A stretch of 64,000 bases of DNA from Hofstenia miamia (taxonomy: Eukaryota; Xenacoelomorpha; Acoela; Hofsteniidae), in the NCBI GenBank assembly GCA_900660155.1, contig CABFPE010000766.1:125058-189057 (forward strand). The letters are read 5' to 3'. How positions within the stretch are numbered: the first letter of the stretch is position 1; the number at the start of each line of letters is the position of its first letter. Made by a program: the position numbers and the translations under genes. The notes beneath the pieces are model-generated. The model saw only the letters and a program-made list of their open reading frames with translations, made no database searches and had not been told where the DNA came from. Shown here piece after piece: positions 35,940 through 47,900 of the stretch.

Positions 35940-38900
35940 TTAATTTAACTCTAAATGATCATCGGTATCCAGTGAAATGTCACTGCCGTTGTTGGAAGGC
36001 GAGTTGCAAATGTCCTGACTTTCTGAAGCAGCTTCATCTCCAGATAACAGTCCACTAGCTGCTTTAAGACAATCATCGAACATTGTTGTTGCAATTCTAC
36101 CTTTTCTTCGTTTTTGCTGTCTTTGCTTCTTCTTTTTGAGATTTGCAGCAAAATGTTTTTGGTATTTGAGAAAATTTTCTGCATTAGAGTGGAACAAAAA
36201 CTGTCTTTCAAGTTTTGATGTTAAATTCTTTTTTACAACACTAATGAAGATACCACCAGGTAGTCGTTTTCGAGTCCCACTCTAAATATTAAATTTAATA
36301 TTAAGAGTAACTGATACATACACTCGAATGTCCTGTTGCATGATTAATATCAAAATTGCCTATGACTATTTATAGATAAATTCAAAATTCAATCTCTAAA
36401 AAGAACTCTTTTCCCTTTTCATACGAAATTTAAAATAAAATTTAAAGCTCCACAAATATGTGTAAAAATGTTAACAAACATTAATCTTATATAACAGGGC
36501 AAGTTAATATTGTTATTGTTCAAATGCTTTGGAAGAATTGCTGGAAAGGAAAATCTCGTATACATAGTGTCAGAAACATCAAGATAAATTTAATTCATTG
36601 TATATAGAAACACTAAATGATTAAAATAAATAAACAATGACAAAGAACATAAAAAGGTAATTCTGTTTATTTTCCAAGTAACCAAAAGTCCAGAGGAATC
36701 ATGTCAGGAGATCTTACCACAAGTCGAATTCAAAATGACGATTGATAACTTTTTTAAGCGGAGAACTCTTGACAACAGTGACAATACACAATATCTTGCT
36801 TCCGAAAATTAGTTTAGATTTCAAAAAGGAACACACGTTTCCTAAATGAGAAAGATGTAGTTTCGATTAATACCAACATACACTTTCACTTTTGGGAATG
36901 TAGCATCAATCACATCTAGAATAACAGAACACTGAACCAATGAAAATTTTCTTGGCTTATTTTATAACTCTTAGTTTTTTGGTACTTCAGTTGACAAGAT
37001 CTTTAAGAAAATCTATACTGCTGAGTCTAAAAATGATCTTCAATACTTGCCTCATAATAATAGCATTCTGATCATGACACGTGGATTAAAAGCAGCTCAA
37101 ATTGCACAATTGATGATGCTTCTCCACTTAAAATAAAGCTAGTTTCATCAGATCAATGGATAATTCAAAAATTATAATTAGCCAACTCCTAGTGGACAAA
37201 TTATGCATTGTATAGCTTTTGAAATACTCTTCAACAGCAGTATGTCTTCAAGCAGAGCAGATCCAAAAGCTTCATCAATTTGTTTGATAATCTTCAGAAA
37301 AACGTGAATTTTCTTCATAAAACCAATTCAGCTGTATCATTTTCAATGAAGTGTGTTTCCATTATAGAAGGCAAGTTGCACAAAAATATAACAATGTGAA
37401 TCGTAATTTGTCATCCATTAATTCAGTTCAAAACATGAAACAATATTTTAAGAAAGACTACATCTATTATAATAAACTTATTTCAAAACATTTATCATTA
37501 TATATACATACATTCAAAATGGTTTATCTGTTTTTATTAATGGACATATGTGAAAAAAAATTGCGTCAAAAACGTGCACTGTATCTGCATAAAAATACAT
37601 AACATATCTATTTACGTGTCGTCTTACGTGTAATTGATAAGTAATTTGACATAAATACACAATATAAAAATAAGAGGCCCTTTGTGATTAATTGTTTACA
37701 CAAATTAGTACCAAAACGTGAACATTGGTAATAATAAAGTAGCAATTACGATCTAAAATAGATTTGTTTAAAATTACAAGTATATACATATCAGCCAACC
37801 AAAGTTCAATTAAGAAGACTGCAAAGACTCTTAACATCACATTGCAATTTATTCCAAAATGACATGTCTTAAAATTTTCGAAAATAGTGTAGTGAGCACA
37901 AACTTTACCAGCCAACGAATAAGGCTTATAAAATGATTTTTCAATACATTTGTGTTATTAATGATTCACAATTTAATTTTGAATATTTTAGTTTTTGTGA
38001 AAATTTAAAACAATTCATAATTTTGATAATTCTCTTATATTGGATTCTATTGACTCGTATTCAAACAATCCTTATTACTAAAGGATACGGCTGTTTGCAT
38101 AAATATAATGTCCTATGTACAATAGGCTTTTGATGTTAAGAGTGTATGCAATTAAAGAGCAACACTAGTGCTCAACAAAGCATTTTAAATATTCTTATTT
38201 TAAATAAATTGGACTGTTATTTTTTAGCTATACTATATTATGAAATATAATAAACAAAAAGATATGCATTTAACTAACATTTGTCATTAGGCCACCTTCT
38301 TTTTCAATATGCACAGTTTCATCTAGATACTGCATGCATTTTTCATATGGGCACATTTGCACTAATTTACCAATAAAACATTTATTGGTTTCATTTAAAG
38401 CCCAGCAAAGGTAATTTTGAAGTTCCTTAAATGAGCATGACATCGTCGGTCGCTGCATTTCGTTTTGCCTCATTCTTTCAAGAAACTGACAACTTGCGCT
38501 TAAAACTTCTTCAAATGGCAAATCCTCAGGAATCTAAAAAATGTTTTTTAATAAAAACAGAACGCCTGCAAAGATGAGAATTTTGGACGTAAATATGGCA
38601 AAGTAAATTACTTGAAAATCAATGTGCAACTTAATTTGTATTCATTGATGGATAAGCCATGACAAACCGCAAGCTTTTAAAAAAATTTCTTGTATAAATA
38701 CTATTCAATAAATTTCACAATTTATCGCAAGGACATCGTATATATGTACTTTTAAATGGAAATTCATTTTAGATCAATGGAATTCTAAAAGATTGTTTTA
38801 TCCCATCAAAATTAATTTTGAAAAGCCATGGACATAAGTACAGGGTGGAATATCCTAATGTTCGACATTTAAAACTAACAACTTCCATAATATTTGGTCA

Positions 38901-41900
38901 ATCTGTGTTTGTGTGTGTGTGTGGTTTGTTGCAAAGCAATCATTAAATATCAAAATTTTACTACATATAAACATTTTACTTGTTTCTATTTGAATCACAA
39001 CAGTCAGCTTTAATAACTTTCTAAATATTAGGTCAACTTTAGTGTGGCTTGTTTTAAGTGATTTCTTGAAGTTTAGAATTTTATGCAAGATGGAAGACCC
39101 CCCTCATTGGTCTAAAATGATAAGAGAATTGATAAATGAAAAGCTGCCAAACAGTTGGATGGTGATCTAAACATTAAGATTTATCAAAAGTAAAGTCGTT
39201 ACCTAAGGATATGAATGTCATTCCATTATATTTCATGTCAAAAAATGACATTTTGGAACCCATGTTATTGAAATGTCACCAAACAAAGATATGTTGTTTA
39301 TTCATCAATTAAGTTTAATGGGAATTGTGTTTTTCTATCACTGGGGAGATTATAATCAACAACTAAATTACTGATTGAAAAGATTAAAATTAAAACAAAT
39401 TTGATTAGAAGTTTAATTCTATAGATATTGTTTGCATTGTTATTCAAATATGGAAATGGAGAACAAGCTAAATGCACTTCAACTCTGGGTAATACGAAAA
39501 AAGAATGTTAATCTTTGGCAAATACTTTGACACGCTGAAGTGGGAATTTCTTCTACGCCACCATCGTGGGGCAACATAACTAATTTCCGAATTAAAAATT
39601 GAAGAGCCTCTATTATATAGGAATTTTTTAAGAATGGATGCAACAACACTTGAATTTTATCATTACAATGATATACATTGTAAATCACGCATGCTAATTT
39701 TGTGATCTAAAAATGTTGATTTATATAATATTGCCAAACAAGACCAAGTATTCAATTACTGATTACAAACGAAATTACTAGTTTAGAGTTTCCTGTAATT
39801 ATACAATTGAATAATATAAATAAATTTCAATACATGCAAGAATTTGGGTTCATAAAATGTGATCTCAATTAGTTATAGACGCATGTAATATACTTAGTGT
39901 GTCTATAAAGAATTGTGGCGGCACAAGTGATTCTTCAGAAACTCGACGAACTTGGAACAGATGCTGCTCGACTATATGCAGTTGAGGATGAAACTTGGGT
40001 CGATTTTAATCCTAAGCTCCCAAGAAAAAGTGCTGGGTGCAACGAGCGCAGCAGCGAACCACTGTTGTGCGGCCAAAACTCACTAATCAGAAGACTCTCA
40101 TATCTTTTCGCTTGACATCTACTAACAAGGTTTTTTGTTTTGGATTTGTTGTTTTCTAAAACAATGGTAGAGCGATCTTAAAACTTTGTAGACACGCTAA
40201 GTATATGGACAATTCAGTAGCATAAATTCATATTGGTTCATTGCAAAGAATAACTATTTATGCTAAAAAATTAAAACATTTAGATTTCACTAATGTCAGG
40301 GTTCATTTTGAAGTTAAAATAGTTCAAAATCCTCGTATTTTAAGACTCACGGCTACTTCAGACAATCTCGTACCAAAACAAAGTCGTTAACTACTGATCG
40401 TTCAAATGAATAATGTGCGCTCAGACGAGCATCTTTTGAACTATGTCAAAAAGATGCAAGCTGTTTGTGCATCAATTTGAACGACATGATATCCATCAAA
40501 TACAAATTCTGTGACCTCAAAAAAGTTTTCAGCACTCAAGTGCACACAGTATGGGAGAAAACTACATGTTTAAATTTCTTGGTAGAAAAGTGGCACTTTG
40601 CAGCCGAATTTGAAAACGCTCTCACTTCACAACCGATGACCCAATTTCAAATTTATTTTTCTCAAAATGATCAGTTTTAAAAATTCTGTAATATATCTTT
40701 GATAGGCGAAATTTCAAGAACATGGGTTCCTGAGCAGCATGAAATATAATGCAATAACACAGGAATGAGTTAAGGAACAGGACAAGCTTTTGTCGATGTC
40801 ATTTTAAAAATGTTGCACAACTCTATTCGTTCAATTCACAATTCCTGAACTTAGTGATTCTAAAACAATGGCCACCACTCCCACCACCAGCCAGAGATGT
40901 AAGTATAAATAAGACAAAATATAATAAAATTTTAATCTGCAATGATTTTTTTGCAACAAACCACACACAAATTTACAAAATATTATGAAAGTATTAAAGT
41001 TTTAAATGTGGAACATTAGGATCGGGTAGCGTGCTTTGTCTTCACTGAGTATTGCATAGTTATCAGTAAATATCTCATCATTATTGAACAATGTTGTAAC
41101 AAAGGTGAAAACCCTTGCATTTTAAATACACAAGATTACTCTAACATCAAATAATTACATAATCACAAATTGTGAAATAAAACTGATTCACATTTTAAGG
41201 TTAAATGTTGAAGATGAAAATCACAATTTTTAAGCTCAAAATCAAGAGAAATTGTATTTTAAATATTACGGATCTTCTTACAAAACATTAATAAGAGGGA
41301 ATGTTAACTACAGCATTATTAGCAAATATTATACTGTAATGCGTGTCAGACATGTACTTTGTTTTTTAATTTTGTACATCATTACTCGCCATTTTCATTA
41401 TTACACCTCTTTTAGGTTCGGTCATATTGCTTGCATATTTAACAATAATTATTTTAGGTTTTATTTCCTTGTAAAGCACATTTTCCACAAGTAAACTATG
41501 CATATATTAATTGAAGTAACAGTTCTAAAGAGAAAAATTCAATTATATTACCTGCTTAAATTTGCTTTGACCTTTAGCGTGATAGTCTTCTAGTTCTTTA
41601 TCGAGATCATTTTCATCACAACTATTTTCTACACTTTCACAAACTCCGCTGTAGTTGCGACGAGATCTTTTAGAGTCGTACACATTACTTTCCAAAGCAG
41701 AGTGATCCATGTTATCATTATCAACAAGTGCTGATACATTAAACGCCTTGCGTTTGCGCCCTTGACTAAAGCGAGGTTTTTCTGTTTCCATAAAAGCTCT
41801 GGTAAAATCATAAGATTCCACAGAACGATTCTGAGATTTCAAACGAGGGTTATCCGAGGTTGATCCAAACGTATTGATAGAACCAATCGCATCTTGCATA

Positions 41901-44900
41901 GACAAATCTTCTACAACATTCTTCCATAGCTCATACTTGCTTTGCGGTTTCTTTACAGGCCTAAAATTATCCATTAAATCATTTCATTAAATATAAATGG
42001 CAGTTAATTTGTAAAGGTATTTATTGTAAAAAGAGAAATGGACCAAATAATTCAATCAGCGCATTGTATTAGCTAAATGCGCTGTGAGACATAAACTACT
42101 GTGCGCTAAAATACTTAGTTATTTCAAGATCGCACTTCAAAAAACAACATTTCTGACATTAATTAGTTGTCCAAGTATGAAGCTTTTTAATAAAGTCCAA
42201 TATCAGATGTTGTGCATCTGTCTAGCGACATAAAAATGTCTTCTGTTGCCGCTGAATTACAATCGTAAGGCGATAAATGTTTGATTATTATCGAAATGCC
42301 TTCTAGTGAAAAGCATATTGCCAATTATTCATTTCTCAAAATTTATACAAACGCAAAAGTTTCAAAGGATATTATATAAAAATCATGTTTTATAAAAAAT
42401 ATTAATGTATAACAACTAGTGCTGTGTGCTGTGCATCCCAAATACTTTAACCGGTCCTGATTGGTTCTTAACTTAACTGGATCTTTAAAAATTAGCGCTT
42501 ACTTGTTTACATACATATATGCATCTACATGTATATTCATATTCAAGTTCAAAACAAAATACATTCAATTACTATGTGTCAAAATCAAGCAGGTCTATTC
42601 TTGTGTTAGCATCAATTTGGTGTATTACATTATATATATATATATATATATAAATTTTTTAAACGTAAGGTAGCACTTTCCGAATGAAATTTATTACTAG
42701 TAACATATATTGTTACAGTTTTTCATTTTTAGTAACTTTGTATTTAATGATTTAAACAATTCAATAGTTTAGAAATTGTAAATAACTAATATTTTGAGTA
42801 CTCACATCGAGTTCAGTAAATCTAAGCCTATTACAGTTGGGAAGATCAAAGAATAATGTTAAAAAAATCTGGTAAAGGAATCTCTTACCACAAGTTATAA
42901 TTATTTATTGTCCAAATCTGTGATATGTTCAATAAAGTCATACTTTTGTTGCTTATTCTAAAGGGTATCTATACTATAATAAAGAATATATAATGGTAGC
43001 GTTTCTATGTAAGAATTAAAATTAACTAAATTAAATATACAAATGAACCAATGCAACCTCAGATGCATGATAAATGTGGAATGTTATAATTCTCATTAAA
43101 TGCTGCTTTCTGCAAATACCATTCTTTTTCAAATATTTGATGTTGGCTCATCTCGTAAGTCACCACCACATGCAACAAATACGAGTTTATCAATATTAAT
43201 TAGATATTAAAATTGAATATATTGGTAAATGAACCCAAGGAACTCAGCCATACAACCTAAATTATGATCTATATTTTTCTGGCTAACATTGGTCCATACA
43301 TTCTTTTTACTTCTGTCAGCATGAATAATGACCATGAACGAAGAGCTATTAGAAAATCTAACTTCATTTAAAATTTTCAAAAACGGGAGAAATTTAATCA
43401 GGTGGACAACCTATAAATACTACAAAATTTAGGGGAAATTGGGCGCAAAACAATAATCAAAATAAGCAGAATTACACTGATGAGGAGAAATCACATGTTA
43501 GATTGAGATTTGATTAAAAATGACTACAAGTTAAATATTTGTGTAACGTATCCATAGTCTATTAACTACACTCATTTATGAAAATTCGCGCTTTGTAATT
43601 ACGATCTGAATTTTGGTATTATGTATATCACTTAAAACTCTTTTTCAGCCCTTATTTAAGTAAGCCATCACGCGTCAATTATAACTGTTTCTGTGAATAA
43701 AGGCCACCTTATGAAGCAAAAATATATTCTTAATTGAGGAAAAATGGACAGTGAAAAATTTTATTTATGCCACTGGGGAATCAAGATTCTCGGAATTGCA
43801 GAGAAACTGTTTACGATCATAACGCAAATATTTTTAAGGCATTTTTTCCTGTTCCTGTTTGTATGCCATGCAACTATTATTTATGCCATTTTCTTAGAAA
43901 ATCAGAATGTGTTGAAATTTGACGAAACATTGTGGAAATTTTTAAGAAATATGTTGTAAAAACGACTCAATCCTGAATTTCACTTCGTTCGTTGATATCT
44001 CTTAATTGAAACAAACATTTCCAGCTCAAGAGGTCCAGAAATTTGAAATTCGTATTCTCAAAAACGAAGTGTCTACTATCACAATCTTTTAACAGACATT
44101 TAAAATTTCATTTAATATTTTTGTTTTGTCTGAATGCTTGAGAGATCTATTTTTGCAACATAAGTCATTTTAGAGTAATTTATTTGGCAATTTTTGAGGC
44201 ATAAATTCCGAGCCGTAATGATGTTCTTAACCACTTTAATGAATTAAATTCATTGGAGAAAGTACGAGGATGAGGGAGCTTGATGTGAGGATTGATGAAA
44301 AATGTCAAATAAATGATGAAAGACATTCAGTCAATCAAATTTTCAATGTATGCAGAGGCACTAAAGCATGCAATTATACTTGTAATATAAACTAGCAAAG
44401 AGCATGGAGTACAAGCACTCAAAAAAGGAAAGACAAATTTCCCTGACTTGTAATGGATGATGAATCATAATTTACACTCAGACATGATGATCTACCTTTG
44501 TGTATGGCAATGTACAAATGCATAATCAAAAGATTATCCCAAAGTGCGCGACTAACAGAGGCTTCTTTTGCGGAGCTTGAAATCAAAGTGGTAGATAAAA
44601 AGTAACTCTCTTAATTGCCGCAACAAAAATCTAATGAAAATTTCTGGTGGTTAATTAAAGATAAGCTATATAAGAATGGATGGAATGTTCTAATTCATCA
44701 AAAAAAATTAAGACAACCTATAAAAATTTACTTGGACAAAATAAAAATGTAAATTATTATAAACATGATCACTAGGATTATTTATTGATTCCCTAAAGAA
44801 AGCAAAAATTTAAGATGTGCAAAGAACCTACATTAACTGAATCAAAGATTTTTGTAAATAAATAGTTTCTCTGTATAGATGAAGCTTTAATACATTATTA

Positions 44901-47900
44901 TTATTATTATTATTATTATTAATTTTGCTAGACACGCAATTCCTTTTATGCTACTCACAGTGACGAAGCCAGGCTAAAGTTCTAAGAGGGACTGATACAT
45001 TTTTAGGTGGGATCCTTTAATTTGCTGACAGTTGTTTACTGATAATTACATTTAAAAATTTAGAACCGGAAAAGTGATACCAGTAATTATTAGGAAATCA
45101 AAGTTCATGCAATCATGAAATCATTAAAATCAACTTGAATCAGAAGTACTTTTTCTTAGGACAAATAAACCAAATATTTTACCTGAAAATTAAAGGGCTT
45201 ACATAATAGTGGAGGGTCTGTTCTTAATAATGCTGAGAAAGCATATTCACAATGTACATGGTGTTTCAAAACAGCGGGGAGAAACTAAATGAGTGTTGTT
45301 TATAGGTTATTGCATTAAATCAAATAAGTCATTTGAAACAATGTAGAATATAAGCAGGGTACTTTATTCATCGAACTGTTCCAGTCCTACCTGACTAATC
45401 GCCACCAGTGTGTCAAAATCAACTCGTCTATCTCTTCTCCTGTCCCCGTTACTAGTGGTGCCCCTCAAGGCTCAGTGTTTGCTGTTCTTTTCTTCCTCGT
45501 TGCCATTAACGACCTCCCTCATTCTGTTCTCAACTCGTCTTGCCTGTTGTATGTCGATGACACTGCGATTTTTGATTTTGGTTGGTCTTTTGCGTCGAAC
45601 ATTTTTTCTGATCTTGAGCACTTGTCTACTTGGTCCTCTGTCAACCATCTCGATTTTAGCACTACCAAGACATGTGGTATTTCCTTTTCTGTGGCTCCCC
45701 CTTCTGATTTGCCTCTACCTGTGAACTTTGCGCCTCATCACACTCATCTTGGAGTTCAACTTGCTGCAAACTTAAATTGGACTGGACATGTGTCTTTGCG
45801 TCTCCGCAAAGCTAATTCCTCGCTATTTGCCCTTTTCCGTAATGTTCCTTTTAATACCTCGTCCGCTGTGAAACTCTCTTTGTTCAAGTCCATTCCTCGC
45901 GCCATTCTTCTCTACGCGTCTCCTTGTTGGTGGCCTTCTCGTGCTTTGTTCCACTCCATGGAACGTTTCCAGAAACGCGCTTTCAAATGGATTTCCTCTT
46001 TGGACTATAAAGACGCTCTGNGTTATTGCATTAAATCAAATAAGTCATTTGAAACAATGTAGAATATAAGCATATTATTATTATTATTATTCAAATAGAT
46101 TTTATATAGTTGTTCATTTTACGTAGAGATGGACAGACATACATTGGTGAATTTAGTTCATTGATATTTTCATATTAATTGCTCTATTACAGCCGGCATA
46201 AGGAAATACACATATCAAGAGAACAAGTTGAAGCATCCAGTCTGCTCAGAGAAAGTTACCATTGGTATAGTTCGCAGATGGAAGTGTTAATGCAGTGCAT
46301 GCTGGTAGAAGGCTATCAACCATAAGCAGTACTGCAACAATTGAACAAGTTGTCAAGGCGAAGGATAAGATTGATAATACAAATGAATTGGGAATATCCT
46401 CTTTGCGGACAATATCACAGGAAAGCCACGTTAGCATATCCTCAGTACGCCGTATATTGAAATATAAGTTGAATCACCGAAATTACAACATTCCAGTTCT
46501 GCATGAACTACTGGATACGGATAATGCTACTAGAATGGAATTTGCAGAGATGTTCATGGAAAAATTTCTTCCTTGCCATGATATTATTTTGCGGAGCGAC
46601 GAAGCCCATTTTTATGTGGATGGTGTTATTACAACTCGAAATGCATTCATATGGGCAGATACTAACCCACAAAAATTTATTACCAAGCCATTTCACGCTG
46701 AAAAAATTGCTTTGGCAAATACTAATTTTTTGGACCACCTGGCAGATGTTATGACTCAAAATGGCAATCATTTCGAACATTTATTATAAATACCCTATCT
46801 ATCGATTGTTTAAAAACATTTTGTTTTTATTGTTCAATAAACCATTGTTTTGAAACACTTTCTGCCCGCTGTTTTGAAACAAATTGTACAATTATTTGAA
46901 AATAAATGAGAATTGTACCACATAATGTTCACACATGATTAGGAGCATTGGACACATATTTTTTAAAAAAATATTAGTAAAATTTTGCGCATGTGAAACT
47001 TCAACATTTTCCTTAAAGGCTGTCACTTTTGCTTCAAGAGCTTTGTAGGATTAGTGAAAAATACTTCGAAACACTTCAGAGATGTGACAGGCATAGTCAA
47101 ATAGAAGGTTTAATGAGCTAAGCTTTTGCTTACAGTACTTAAATAGATCTCTCTATACAAGGGACCAATAATTAAATTCCCATTTTTAGGATTTCTTCAG
47201 GCTAAAATGCATGCATCGACAAAAAATAAATAAATAGGTGAATATACTTTGCTAAAGAACAACTTTTTTGAAAATTTTTAATAGAAATTCACAATTGATT
47301 TATATCTATAGTATCCGTAGGGGAGTATTTATAGTTAGTTATAATTAGTTTTATAGCCGTTTTCCTACTAGGAATAATTATAATAATAATATAATAATAA
47401 TAATAATAATAGGAGAAGGCCTCAACAAACAGGAAAGACATCAAAGATTTCTTGAAGCAGCACGATTGAAAAACGAGTGAAGGGTGCGATGTTTCTTGGG
47501 GCGACGAATGGAGAAGGTGACAACATCATCAGAGCGAGTAGATGGGAATTAGAGAACGTAATAAAATCAAAAGGATCAACATCCAATTTGCTAGTGAGCA
47601 AGCGATTGAACGGAAGGAGATCACAGGCATGGAAGTAAAGTGACAGCGGGAGAGTGGAGAATTTGAGAAGAGCATCTTTGTATGGCAAGGGAGAGATACA
47701 TTTGAAACTTCTGGAACGTTCCATAGAGTGGAACAAGGAACGAGACGGCCACCAACGGGGAGAAGCATAGAGAAGAATGGCTCGAGGAATGGACTTAAAC
47801 AAAGAGAGTTTCACAGCAGCCGTGGAATTAAAGGGAACTTTCGGAAGAGGACAAAGAGTGAGGAATTACATTTGCGGAGGCGAAAGGACACATGACCAGA

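Larger units (their letters stand above)
45262..46881 (+). mobile_element. Tc1/mariner-superfamily element with nested LINE
   Basis: Terminal inverted repeats TGTTTCAAAACAGCGGG occur at 45,262 and, reverse-complemented, ending at 46,881. Between them lie a LINE fragment (45,357-46,020) and a deleted transposase frame (46,295-46,789). The LINE sits in the element's 5' part between two copies of the same 51 bp (45,306-45,356 and 46,022-46,072), with an N at 46,021. The whole sits in PHAX intron 1. Confidence 0.75.

Noticed and set aside
42790-42900. Extra PHAX exon bounded by splice-like signals
   Set aside because: Candidate segments break the phase between exons 1 and 2 or contain stops, and the four-exon model already joins in phase.
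45306-46072. 51-bp direct repeat as a genuine long target-site duplication of the LINE
   Set aside because: An N sits exactly at the junction and three other N sites show the same pattern, so an assembly artefact is more likely.
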